Shown piece by piece: positions 1 through 7,867 of a DNA stretch of 64,000 nt. How positions within the stretch are numbered: position 1 is the stretch's first letter; every line of letters starts with the position of its first letter. The notes beneath the pieces are model-generated. The model was not told the DNA's origin, made no database searches, and saw only the letters and a list, made by a program, of their open reading frames with translations. A program made the position numbers and the translations under genes. Source of the DNA: Pelotalea chapellei (lineage in GTDB: Bacteria > Desulfobacterota > Desulfuromonadia > Geobacterales > Pseudopelobacteraceae); assembly GCF_018531195.1 (NCBI RefSeq), contig NZ_JAHDYS010000002.1:62001-126000 (forward strand), read 5' to 3'.

Positions 1-2
1 AA

Positions 3-566
3 ACCATCCTCTCCCGCGTGTCCGAACTGTTCAGCGGCATTATTCCGGAGGACTACGTACTGCTGGTCTTTTTCCTGATCGTGACCCTGGTCATCAAGGT
101 GCTGGTGGACCTGTTCTTCCACACCGATCTGGGCATGACCCTGGGAGCCATGGGCAATAACGAGCAGATGGTCATCTCCCAGGGGGTCAATCCCAAGACA
201 CTGAAAACCATCGGCGTGGGTCTGTCCAACGGACTGGTGGCCGTTTCCGGCGCCTTTGCCGCCCAGTACCTCGGTTTTGCCGACGTGGGATTGGGACAGG
301 GAATCATCATCTCCGGCCTGGCCTCGGTCATGATCGGCGAATTCCTGATCATGAAGAGCAACCGCATCGGCGTGTTGACCTTCTGCGCCATCAGCGGTTC
401 GATCCTCTTCCACGGAGTCATGTACCTGGGACGTTATTACGGCTACGTGATCAAGATGACCCCCAACGACCTCAACCTGATCAAGGGGGTGCTGATCATC
501 ATGCTGCTGGTGATTACCCAGGCGAAGAAACTTAAGAAAATGACCGGTTCGGTGGTGGCAAAATGA
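3..566 (+). CDS. ABC transporter permease (partial, 5' end outside window)
   Basis: The reading frame is open to the left edge of the window, so the GTG at 18 is probably internal and the gene is cut. About 188 residues remain, with several hydrophobic membrane segments and a Gly-rich conserved stretch (residues GQGIIISGLASVMIGE). This resembles the COG4120 permeases of TrpXYZ-like importers, which work with a periplasmic binding protein and an ATPase. The stop codon overlaps the start of the ATPase gene as ATGA, so the two are translationally coupled. The substrate cannot be read from the sequence; aromatic amino acids or similar small molecules are known for the family. The binding-protein gene presumably lies upstream of the window. 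Confidence 0.85.
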   Translation, partial: TILSRVSELFSGIIPEDYVLLVFFLIVTLVIKVLVDLFFHTDLGMTLGAMGNNEQMVISQGVNPKTLKTIGVGLSNGLVAVSGAFAAQYLGFADVGLGQGIIISGLASVMIGEFLIMKSNRIGVLTFCAISGSILFHGVMYLGRYYGYVIKMTPNDLNLIKGVLIIMLLVITQAKKLKKMTGSVVAK

Positions 567-1360
567 TACAGATCAAAGATGTCTCCATGCTCTTCAATCC
601 CGGCACGGTCAACGAGAACCTGGCCATCCGCAACATCAACCTCAAGATCAACGAGGGTGACTTCATCACCGTCATCGGCAGCAACGGGGCCGGTAAATCC
701 ACCCTCTTCAACCTGATTGCCGGTACCATCACCCCATCCCAGGGGAGCATCCAGCTCAACCAGCGTGACATTACCCGCGAACCGGAGTACAAGCGGGCCA
801 AGTACATCGGCAGGATCTTCCAGAATCCGCTTTTAGGCACTGCTTCCAATATGAGCCTGGAAGACAACATGATGATCACTTACAAGAAGGGCTTCAAGTG
901 GCTCAGGCGCAGCCTGAACAACCGCATGCGCGACTATTTCAAAACAGAGCTGGTCCAGTTGCGCATGGGGCTGGAGAACCGCATGAAGGAGAACCTGGCC
1001 ATGTTCTCCGGCGGCCAGCGCCAGGCCCTGACCCTGCTGATGATGGTTCTGTCCAAACCGGACCTGATCCTGCTGGACGAGCACACCGCCGCCCTGGACC
1101 CCAAAAACGCCGAGATCGTGCTGGAGCTGACCGATAAATTCATCAAGGAGTACAAGCTGACCTCCATGATGATCACCCACAACATGAGTCATGCCATCGA
1201 GTTCGGCAACCGCCTGCTGATGATGGACAAGGGGGAGATCATTTATGAGGTACAGGGGGAGGAGAAGCGGAACCTGACGGTGGAGAAACTGATCGACAAG
1301 TTCCACCAGATCCGCCACACTTCCTTTGAAAACGACCGCACGCTTTTGGCCGAGGATTAG
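563..1360 (+). CDS. ABC transporter ATP-binding protein
   Basis: This 265-residue nucleotide-binding subunit has Walker A GSNGAGKST (about residues 38-46), ABC signature FSGGQRQA (about 148) and Walker B LILLDEHTA (about 168-176). His in place of the usual Pro after DE (DEHTAALDP) is typical of COG1101 ATPases. The switch histidine lies in MITHNMSHA. It starts inside the permease stop codon (ATGA overlap) and completes the same importer, powering uptake at the inner membrane. Family assignment is secure; the transported substrate is unknown. Confidence 0.92.
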   Translation: MIQIKDVSMLFNPGTVNENLAIRNINLKINEGDFITVIGSNGAGKSTLFNLIAGTITPSQGSIQLNQRDITREPEYKRAKYIGRIFQNPLLGTASNMSLEDNMMITYKKGFKWLRRSLNNRMRDYFKTELVQLRMGLENRMKENLAMFSGGQRQALTLLMMVLSKPDLILLDEHTAALDPKNAEIVLELTDKFIKEYKLTSMMITHNMSHAIEFGNRLLMMDKGEIIYEVQGEEKRNLTVEKLIDKFHQIRHTSFENDRTLLAED

Positions 1361-1368
1361 TCTGGTTA

Positions 1369-1404
1369 TGGACTTTGTGGACAAAGTGGACTTAATGGAC
1401 TCAA
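1369..1404. repeat. Four tandem copies of a 9-bp unit TGGACNNNN
   Basis: Between the ATPase stop and the DUF2284 start there are four perfectly phased units: TGGACTTTG, TGGACAAAG, TGGACTTAA and TGGACTCAA. The first two also form the inverted repeat CTTTG-TGGA-CAAAG. The array occupies more than half of the 63-bp gap. No function is evident; it could be an intergenic repeat family or a protein-binding array. Confidence 0.8.
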
Positions 1405-1423
1405 CTATTTCAAGGAAACTTCC

Positions 1424-1963
1424 ATGGCTGACCAGAATGTATTGCAGAAAGTTTTTTACGATCAGGGAATGGGCGACTTTCGCTGGATCGATCCGACCGA
1501 AATCGTGGTGGCCCAGTGGGTGCGCCTCAAGTGTCAGTTCGGCTGCGACAACTATGGTCGCAATGCCTCCTGTCCCCCCAACACACCCCCTCTTGCCGAT
1601 TGCCGTGCCTTTTTCAAAGAGTACCGCCTGGGAACAGTCTTTCGTTTCAACCAGAGCTTCAGCGATCCGGAAGAGCGCCATGACTGGTCGCGCAATGTCA
1701 ACCGGGCCTTGATTGAGCTGGAACGCAACGTTTTTCTGGCTGGCCATGCCCAGGCCTTCATGATGTTAATGGACAACTGCAATCTCTGCCGCGATTGCGC
1801 CAACACCCGCTCCCACTGTCGCAACAAAAAAATGGCCCGCCCCAGTCCCGAAGCAATGGGAGTGGATGTTTTCAGCACCGTAACCAAATACGATTATCCA
1901 ATCAACGTACTGGATGATTACGGGCAGGAAATGAACCGCTACGCCATCCTGCTTATCGAATAA
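1424..1963 (+). CDS. DUF2284 Cys-rich predicted metal-binding protein
   Basis: A 179-residue cytoplasmic protein with cysteines arranged as in DUF2284 (COG5423): a CQFGCDNYGRNASCPPN stretch near residues 37-53 and a second cluster CNLCRDCANTRSHC near residues 114-127. Such spacing suggests an Fe-S cluster or zinc site, but the family has no established biochemical role. The ATG at 1424 is preceded by AAGGAAA, a reasonable ribosome binding site. It follows the ABC genes in the same direction after 63 bp, so co-transcription is possible. Confidence 0.85.
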   Translation: MADQNVLQKVFYDQGMGDFRWIDPTEIVVAQWVRLKCQFGCDNYGRNASCPPNTPPLADCRAFFKEYRLGTVFRFNQSFSDPEERHDWSRNVNRALIELERNVFLAGHAQAFMMLMDNCNLCRDCANTRSHCRNKKMARPSPEAMGVDVFSTVTKYDYPINVLDDYGQEMNRYAILLIE

Positions 1964-2063
1964 ATTTACCCTCGTAGCACGACCTCTCATCACCCTCCGC
2001 ACCACCCCTCTTTCCAATTCTTCCCTGAGTCCTAATCACTATGGCTGGTGGTATGAACGGGGT

Positions 2064-2957
2064 ATGATAGAATTGTTTTCAACTCACCAAAGCAGGATCC
2101 CCATGATCAAAAAACATGCCTTTCCCATAGCAAACAGTGTCGGTTACACCGCTACGGCAGTCTATCTGGGGTGCGCTGCACTTACAGTAATTATCTTTTA
2201 TCTTGATCTGATTTTTCCGCGTGGAGTAGCCATCGGCTCTCTATATATCGTGGTAGTGCTGTTGGCTATCTGGTCCCCTGGTACACGTATGATCATGATT
2301 GCCGCCCTGATCACCTCTCTGCTGGTTCTTATCGTTTTGCTCTTCAAACCTCCCGCTGAAGCGCCTTGGAAGTCCATTTTCAATCGCGGACTGGCGCTTG
2401 TCATTATCTGGATAACAGCCATACTTGGTGCAAAAATCAAGAAAGCTGAGCAAGAGTTGATCAAGATCGCCAGCCACGACTTTCTGACCGGCCTACTCAA
2501 TCGCCGCGAGATGTATAACCGAATGCATACTGAAATATGCCGCGTGGATCGAGTAGATAAACCTTTTTCTATTCTGATTATCGACATTGATTATTTCAAG
2601 CGGATCAACGACAGATATGGTCATGTCACCGGAGACCGGGTGTTGAAAGAAATGTCGGCTATGCTGAAGGAACATTTGCGGGAATATGACTATGTCTGCC
2701 GGTATGGAGGAGAGGAATTCCTGGTGGCTGCACCGGAAACCCCCCTTGCCGATGCTCACGAATTGGCCGATCGTCTACGTCGAGAGGTGGAGGCCAAACC
2801 TTTCGCCATTCCAGCTCAACCGGCCATTCCGGTCACCATCAGTGTCGGTGTGACTCAACTGGTGAAAGGAGAGCAGATAGAAGCAACCCTCTCCCGCGCC
2901 GATAAGGCCCTGTATCAGGCTAAGGAGAGCGGCCGAAACAGGGTCGTTGTAGCTTAG
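2064..2957 (+). CDS. Membrane-bound diguanylate cyclase (GGDEF domain)
   Basis: The N-terminal half (to about residue 130) has roughly four or five hydrophobic segments. A GGDEF domain follows, beginning at HDFLTGLLNRREM. The active-site loop reads GGEEF, a functional variant, so synthesis of cyclic di-GMP from two GTP is expected. An RxxD inhibitory site (REYD) sits five residues before GGEEF, so product feedback inhibition is likely. The start may instead be the ATG at 2103, which has AGGATCCCC just upstream. The membrane part has no sensor domain I can name. It stands alone between small genes. Confidence 0.92.
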   Translation: MIELFSTHQSRIPMIKKHAFPIANSVGYTATAVYLGCAALTVIIFYLDLIFPRGVAIGSLYIVVVLLAIWSPGTRMIMIAALITSLLVLIVLLFKPPAEAPWKSIFNRGLALVIIWITAILGAKIKKAEQELIKIASHDFLTGLLNRREMYNRMHTEICRVDRVDKPFSILIIDIDYFKRINDRYGHVTGDRVLKEMSAMLKEHLREYDYVCRYGGEEFLVAAPETPLADAHELADRLRREVEAKPFAIPAQPAIPVTISVGVTQLVKGEQIEATLSRADKALYQAKESGRNRVVVA

Positions 2958-2982
2958 TATCACTTTTTAAAAAAATTGTTTC

Positions 2983-3066
2983 TCTTAGCGTCTTTGCGGC
3001 TTCGCGTGAAAAAGGCCTTTCAACTGATCTCTCGCTCGCTTTGCTTAAGACGCCAAGGCGCGGAGA
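2983..3066. repeat. Inverted pair of CRCNAAGN octamer arrays (copy 1)
   Basis: The left arm (2983-3006) is TCTTAGCG, TCTTTGCG, GCTTCGCG, which on the other strand is a run of CGCNAAGN octamers. The right arm (about 3043-3066) carries the same octamer in forward orientation (CGCCAAGG, CGCGGAGA). The arms are separated by about 36 bp. The element lies in the gap between converging genes. A related element with CACNAAGN units lies at 9524-9616. Confidence 0.6.
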
Positions 3067-3095
3067 AAGCCGATTTCCTGGCAATGTCACTGCTT

Positions 3096-3503
3096 TTACT
3101 CCAATCCGCGCCGCTCGATGTTATCCCTGATACGCTGGCTTTTGGTGCGTCCCGGAGGCAGTGTCTCCCCTGCAGGCTGCCCGTTTTTCGGCTGCTCGAG
3201 TGAGGGCTGCGGAACGGACCGTGGTGCTTGAGCAGGAATCTCATCCGGCAGACGTCCTCCCGGTGCGCTCTGTTCTTCCAGACGCAGCCTGCGCTCCTGC
3301 TCCTTAAGTTCCTGCTGAATCCGGGGATTGCGGATGGTGATATCCTCCCGCCTTCTGACCCGATCACGATATTTTGAAGGAACCTTGTCGATGCTGTCCG
3401 TGAAACCGGTTACCCCTTTTTCATTGGTCCACTGGTAAGTGAAAGCACCGGCTGCTGCCGCATGGCAGATCAACAGAAGTGGAACCAGCAAAGCTCTTCC
3501 CAT
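3096..3503 (-). CDS. DUF4124 periplasmic protein
   Basis: This 135-residue protein begins with a signal peptide (MGRALLVPLLLICHAAAAGA), followed by a short DUF4124 core (YQWTNEKGVTGFTDSIDKVP), a fold seen at the N-terminus of many exported delta- and gamma-proteobacterial proteins. The rest is polar, rich in Arg, Glu, Gln and Pro, and likely disordered, with a coiled-coil-like QQELKEQERRLRLEEQ run. No function is established. It is followed upstream on the same strand by the dodecin gene. Confidence 0.8.
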   Translation of the reverse strand: MGRALLVPLLLICHAAAAGAFTYQWTNEKGVTGFTDSIDKVPSKYRDRVRRREDITIRNPRIQQELKEQERRLRLEEQSAPGGRLPDEIPAQAPRSVPQPSLEQPKNGQPAGETLPPGRTKSQRIRDNIERRGLE

Positions 3504-3532
3504 GACACGCCTCCGATGGAAACTACAGTCCG

Positions 3533-3751
3533 TTACTCTTTGAGTTCGAAGGCGACCTTGATCACGACCTGGTACTCGCTGATCCCGCCATCCTCTCCGA
3601 TATGTCCGCGAATATTTTGCACTTCAAACCAGGAAAGCTTGTCCAGTGAAGTATCAGCCCTGGATATGGCTGTCTCGATGGCCGCCTCGATACCATTGGA
3701 GGAAACACCGATCAGTTCAACTTTCTTGTAGATCCTGTCCTTTCCGTACAT
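3533..3751 (-). CDS. Dodecin family flavin-binding protein
   Basis: A 72-residue protein matching the dodecin fold: KKVELIGVSSNGIEAAIETAI followed by LSWFEVQNIRGHI and the C-terminal strand YQVVIKVAFELKE. The aromatic Trp in the SWFEV stretch is the residue that stacks on flavin in dodecins. Dodecins form hollow dodecamers that bind riboflavin or FMN for storage or quenching. The start has a good site, AGAGGAGAGCTCC, before ATG. It lies 29 bp upstream of the DUF4124 gene on the same strand. Confidence 0.93.
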   Translation of the reverse strand: MYGKDRIYKKVELIGVSSNGIEAAIETAISRADTSLDKLSWFEVQNIRGHIGEDGGISEYQVVIKVAFELKE

Positions 3752-3915
3752 GGAGCTCTCCTCTGCTCTGATATGTGAACAACCTTAAACAAACGATAAC
3801 ATAAGGCAGGTACGGCGCAACTCCACCGCCATCTCCATTTCATCGCTTTTACTTGTTTCACAGACAGATCAACGTTATTCTCACGAAATTGACAACCGCC
3901 GCTCAGGAGTCTTTT

Positions 3916-4110
3916 ATGAAACCTGCCGATGCATCGCCGCTGGACATATATCTGGCCCGGATATGCGAAAACTGCCCGGCCTGCCGCTATGGGCGTCACA
4001 CGCAGCAGGGGCTTGTCTTTTCACTGGTAAAGAGCGTCGAGAGCAAGATTTGTCCTTTCTGCCGGGCGTACGAGCGGGTACATGGCCGCAAGGCGCATGA
4101 ACGTGTTTAA
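3916..4110 (+). CDS. Small CxxC-containing protein, unknown function
   Basis: A longer frame opens at 3853, but the ATG at 3916 has an AGGAG site seven bases upstream, so a 64-residue product is preferred. It carries CENCPAC near residue 17 and CPFC near residue 50, two paired-cysteine knuckles that could hold one zinc or an Fe-S cluster. No family is recognised. It is followed at once by the inverted-repeat element at 4120. The gene could also be a chance frame, but the start signal and cysteine pairs argue for a real small protein. Confidence 0.55.
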   Translation: MKPADASPLDIYLARICENCPACRYGRHTQQGLVFSLVKSVESKICPFCRAYERVHGRKAHERV

Positions 4111-4119
4111 TCTGTTACT

Positions 4120-4242
4120 CAGGTTGTTCAAAAATAGTCAGATCGTCGCACCCGCAGACAGCCCCGCGGAGACGTAGCAGCGCTACGTCGCACAAGGCGG
4201 GTTTCGAGGACGGCGGCGAGATGGCTGTTTTTCAACAACCTG
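4120..4242. repeat. 123-bp element with terminal inverted repeats (MITE/REP-like)
   Basis: The ends are inverted copies: CAGGTTGTTCAAAAATAGTC on the left and CAGGTTGTTGAAAAACAGCC read from the right end. The centre holds a perfect palindrome, GACGTAGC-AGC-GCTACGTC (4171-4189). The arms between are also partly complementary, so the whole element can fold into one long hairpin. It has no coding capacity. It ends about 24 bp before the rRNA methyltransferase start. Confidence 0.75.
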
Positions 4243-4266
4243 TTAAAAAAAAAGGAGCCGATTCAG

Positions 4267-5475
4267 ATGCACTCTGATCAAAGAATAGTTGGGCCGGAAA
4301 CGGTCCAGATGCTGGAACTGGGACATCCCTGGATCATCAGCGACAGCCATACCAAACGGTGGCCCCAGAGCAAGCTGGGCCAGGTGGTATCGTTGACCGA
4401 TAACAAGGGGCGCTTCCTGGCCACCGCTCTTGTGGACCCCCAGGACAGGATCGTCGCGCGGGTGCTGGCCCGAAAACCGGTCAAGCTGGACCAGGCCTGG
4501 CTGAAGAAACGCCTTAAAGCCGCGTTTGATCTTCGCGGGCAGCATGCCGATCTGGGGGACACCAACGCCTATCGTCTGGTGAATGCCGAGGGGGACGGGA
4601 TCCCCGGCCTGACTGTCGATCGCTATGGGGATTACCTGATGGTGCAGCTTTACTGCGGCGGGTGGCGGCCTCACCTGCCGTTGATTACCCAGGTATTGCA
4701 GGAACTGTTGGCACCAAAAGGGATCTATGAAAAGACCCGTCCCCAGAAAACCAGGGAGCTTGAGGCAAGCGGAGAGAGCAAGCGCTACGGCAAGCTGTTG
4801 ACCGGCACAGCAGCTCCGGAACGCCTGGAGGTACGGGAAAATGGTCTGAATTTTCTGGTGAGCATGGAACAAGGCCTTAATACCGGCCTGTTTCTGGACC
4901 AGCGTGCAAACCGGCGCGAACTAATGGCCCGCGTTCAGGAAAAACGGGTGCTGAACCTCTTCTCCTACACCGGCGCGTTTTCCGTGGCCGCTGCAGCATC
5001 CGGCGCACATCATGTTACCAGCGTGGATGCCTCCCCCTCCTACACCGAATGGGCCCGAAACAACTTCGGCATCAACCGGATCAATCCCAAACGCCATGAG
5101 TTCATCGTTGGTGATTGCCTTTCGGTGCTGGCGGATCTGGCAAATCAGGGTAAACGCTATGACATCATCCTCATGGACCCCCCTTCCTTCTCCACCACCA
5201 CCAAAAGCCGCTTTACCACCCGCGGAGGAACGTCGGATCTCGTTGCTGCAGCGCTGCCGCTGCTGCCGGAGGGGGGCCTGCTGATCACCTCCTCAAATCA
5301 TCAGAAACTGGACCTGGCCGATTACCTGAAAGAACTGCGTCGCGCCAGCCTCAAGGCCGGCAGCGAACTGCGGGTCATCTCCCTCAGCAGCCAACCGGAG
5401 GATTTCCCCTATCCGGTGACATTTCCGGAAGGCCGCTATCTTAAATATGTGGTTTCAGTGAAAGGAGCCCATTGA
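4267..5475 (+). CDS. Class I SAM-dependent rRNA large-subunit methyltransferase (RlmI-like)
   Basis: This 402-residue protein fits COG1092, the family of 23S rRNA m5C methyltransferase RlmI. The N-terminal part is PUA-like (to about residue 75). The catalytic domain shows a SAM-binding motif [20 protein letters not shown] near residue 229 and an MDPPSF motif near residue 303. AAAGGAG precedes the ATG. Its 3' end touches the next gene. The exact target base is not certain, since RlmI and RlmK-type domains are similar. Confidence 0.85.
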   Translation: MHSDQRIVGPETVQMLELGHPWIISDSHTKRWPQSKLGQVVSLTDNKGRFLATALVDPQDRIVARVLARKPVKLDQAWLKKRLKAAFDLRGQHADLGDTNAYRLVNAEGDGIPGLTVDRYGDYLMVQLYCGGWRPHLPLITQVLQELLAPKGIYEKTRPQKTRELEASGESKRYGKLLTGTAAPERLEVRENGLNFLVSMEQGLNTGLFLDQRANRRELMARVQEKRVLNLFSYTGAFSVAAAASGAHHVTSVDASPSYTEWARNNFGINRINPKRHEFIVGDCLSVLADLANQGKRYDIILMDPPSFSTTTKSRFTTRGGTSDLVAAALPLLPEGGLLITSSNHQKLDLADYLKELRRASLKAGSELRVISLSSQPEDFPYPVTFPEGRYLKYVVSVKGAH

Positions 5476-5477
5476 CG

Positions 5478-5936
5478 ATGCGTATCTGGGTCGATGCTGA
5501 CGCCTGTCCCCGGGTCATCAAGGAAATCGTTTTTCGCGCCTCAGAGCGCCTGGAACTGCCGGTGATTCTGGTGGCCAATGTGCCCATGGAAAAACACCAT
5601 TCCCGCCTGATCTCATCGGTAGTGGTTGCGGAAGGCTTCGATGTGGCTGATGATCACATCGCCGAGCAGGCGGTACCGGGCGATGTGGTTATCACAGCCG
5701 ACATTCCTCTGGCTGCGCGCATCGTGGCCAAGGGAGCGGTGGGACTTGACCCGCGGGGAGAACTGTACACCGAGGAAAATGTCGGCGAGCGACTATCCAT
5801 GCGCGATCTGATGCAGGAATTGCGCGGAGCCGGGATGATCCAGGGTGGACCGGCCCAGTTTGGATCAACGGATCGCCAGCGCTTCGCCTCTTCTTTGGAC
5901 ACCCTGTTGACCCGCATGTTGAAGGGGAAACGGTAA
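5478..5936 (+). CDS. YaiI/YqxD family (UPF0178, DUF188) protein
   Basis: About 152 residues with the family hallmarks DADACP at the N-terminus, VITADIPLA in the middle and LDPRGELY further on. The fold is PIN-like, with acidic residues that may bind metal, but no activity is established. A TTG at 5472 overlaps the methyltransferase stop; the ATG at 5478 is preferred because AAAGGAG sits at the right distance and the family starts at this point. It appears co-transcribed with the methyltransferase. Confidence 0.9.
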   Translation: MRIWVDADACPRVIKEIVFRASERLELPVILVANVPMEKHHSRLISSVVVAEGFDVADDHIAEQAVPGDVVITADIPLAARIVAKGAVGLDPRGELYTEENVGERLSMRDLMQELRGAGMIQGGPAQFGSTDRQRFASSLDTLLTRMLKGKR

Positions 5937-5939
5937 ACC

Positions 5940-6110
5940 ATGAAGAAGCTGCTCACCTGGGGCGCAACCGGTCTTATTACCACTGCCATCCTTGACCCCC
6001 TCATCTACGCCATGCTTGATCAGCCAATCCCCTGGCTGCGCGACCTGCTGATGTTTGCAGGAGGCGTGCTCTGCCTCTATTTTTTGATCAAATTCCGTCA
6101 TGAATGGTGA
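5940..6110 (+). CDS. 56-residue membrane protein upstream of cydDC
   Basis: ATG at 5940 opens a 56-codon frame with two hydrophobic stretches (LITTAILDPLIYAML and DLLMFAGGVLCLYFLI) and a basic tail. It starts three bases after the YaiI stop, and its stop overlaps the cydD start (ATGGTGA), so it is tightly coupled to both. Small membrane proteins such as CydX accompany bd-oxidase subunits, but this one is longer and not clearly related. I infer an accessory role with CydDC only from position. Confidence 0.6.
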   Translation: MKKLLTWGATGLITTAILDPLIYAMLDQPIPWLRDLLMFAGGVLCLYFLIKFRHEW

Positions 6111-7867
6111 ATGTCCCTGTGAACGATAAAGGTCCACAGGTCGGACAACGCCCCGAAGCCTGGCTGCTTCATGAGGCTGGCAAAGTGCAGGGCGAGCTGG
6201 TCATCATGGCGCTGCTCGCTGTGGCACATGGAATGCTGATTGTGCTCCAGGCCTGGCTGCTGGCTAATGCCTGCCAATTGCTGGTTATCGACCGCATGGC
6301 GCTTTCCGCCGTGCTGCCCATGGCAGGCGGGGCAGCTGTCGCAGCCCTGTTGCGCGGCCTGCTGGTGCTGCAGATGGAGCGGCACTCCGCCACAGCGGCG
6401 GCCAAAGTCAAACAACGCGTACGGCGCATGCTCTACAGCAGACTGCAGGAGCGTGGTCCGGCTGGAGTCCCGGAGACGACCGGGTCATTGGTGGAAGCCA
6501 TGACCAGCGCCATCGAGGGACTTGAACCGTACATTACCCGTTTTCTGCCCCATGCCGCCCAGGCAGCCCTCCTGCCGCTGATCACCCTGCTCTTTGTCCT
6601 GCCTCACGAGTGGCGCTCGGGGTTGGTACTGCTTTTCTCAGCCCCCTTCATTCCCCTCTTCATGATTCTGATCAGTCGCGGATCCGAGCACCTTCACCGC
6701 CGCCAGTGGGGACGCCTGTCGCGCATGGCCGGCCACCTACTGGACCTACTGCAGGGCTTGCCGGACCTGAGAATATTCGGAGCCGTGCGGGCCGAAGCTG
6801 CTGCTCTGGCAAGGGCTTCAAAGGAGTACCGTGAAGGTACCATGGGGATTCTGCGAATTGCCTTCCTCTCGGCATTTACCCTGGAGTTCTTCGCAACAAT
6901 CGGCACAGCGATCGTGGCGGTAGTGACAGGATTCCGGCTGCTGAACGGGCAGCTCAGTCTTGGAGAAGGTCTGTTCGTCCTGCTGCTGGCCCCCGAGTTT
7001 TATCTTCCCTTGCGCACACTCGGCCTCTCTTACCATGCCCGCATGCAGGGGGCTGCCGCTGCCGAAAAATTAGCCCCGCTCCTGATCCAACCTGCGGACC
7101 ACGAAAAATCGGCAGGAACGAAGTCCGTTCCACCTGCCAGGAAACCGGAAGTATCCGACGCAAGGGCACCTGACATTATCTTTGAAAAGGTCTCCTTCCA
7201 TCACGATGGCGAGCGGGGGGGAGTGTACGGAATCGATCTGGCATTACCGGCCGGCAGCATTACCGCCCTGGCCGGAGAGAGCGGCAGTGGCAAAACGACC
7301 CTTGCCCGCCTGCTGGTCGGACTCATCCGGCCTCAGACAGGAAGAATAACCATCAATGGAACAGACCTGCAGGAGCTAGATCAGGAAGGATGGCGCGGCC
7401 AGCTGGCATGGGTCCCCCAGCAACCCTTCTTCTTCCGCGGCTCGGTCCGGGACAACCTGCTCCTCGGCAGGGCGGATGCTACAGAATCAGAGATATCTTC
7501 TGCATTGGAAGAGGCGGCAGCGGCAGGGTTTGTCAGCAGGTTACCCGCAGGGCTGGATACCGGACTTGGTGACCGGGGAGCGGGGCTTTCCGGGGGTGAG
7601 TTGCGACGACTGGCAATGGCACGGGCTTTTCTGCGCAACCCTGCTCTGGTGGTGCTCGACGAACCGACGGCAGGACTCGACCGGGAAAATGAACGATTGA
7701 TGGGAGAAGCTCTGGAACGCCTGGCTGTGGGACGCACGCTGCTGATTATCAGCCACCGTGAAGAGACTCTGGCCCGGGCCGAGCGGGTGGCAGTACTGGC
7801 CAACGGCCGCCTGGAACAGGTTGTGTCCCCGGATGAGTATGTGATCCCCCTGGCAGGTGCAGTATGA
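6104..7867 (+). CDS. cydD: CydD, thiol reductant ABC exporter subunit
   Basis: A 587-residue half-transporter with an N-terminal six-helix membrane domain (to about residue 325) and a C-terminal ATPase. The ATPase has Walker A GESGSGKTT (about 390), signature LSGGELRR (about 494) and Walker B ALVVLDEPT (about 514). CydDC exports cysteine and glutathione or handles heme at the inner membrane and is needed for cytochrome bd assembly. The start overlaps the small membrane gene, and the stop overlaps cydC as ATGA. No cydAB genes lie in this window. Confidence 0.9.
   Translation: MVNVPVNDKGPQVGQRPEAWLLHEAGKVQGELVIMALLAVAHGMLIVLQAWLLANACQLLVIDRMALSAVLPMAGGAAVAALLRGLLVLQMERHSATAAAKVKQRVRRMLYSRLQERGPAGVPETTGSLVEAMTSAIEGLEPYITRFLPHAAQAALLPLITLLFVLPHEWRSGLVLLFSAPFIPLFMILISRGSEHLHRRQWGRLSRMAGHLLDLLQGLPDLRIFGAVRAEAAALARASKEYREGTMGILRIAFLSAFTLEFFATIGTAIVAVVTGFRLLNGQLSLGEGLFVLLLAPEFYLPLRTLGLSYHARMQGAAAAEKLAPLLIQPADHEKSAGTKSVPPARKPEVSDARAPDIIFEKVSFHHDGERGGVYGIDLALPAGSITALAGESGSGKTTLARLLVGLIRPQTGRITINGTDLQELDQEGWRGQLAWVPQQPFFFRGSVRDNLLLGRADATESEISSALEEAAAAGFVSRLPAGLDTGLGDRGAGLSGGELRRLAMARAFLRNPALVVLDEPTAGLDRENERLMGEALERLAVGRTLLIISHREETLARAERVAVLANGRLEQVVSPDEYVIPLAGAV

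Noticed and set aside
833-1747. 304-codon minus-strand open frame
   Set aside because: It runs antisense across the ABC ATPase and DUF2284 genes, has no family features, and reflects codon bias of the true genes.
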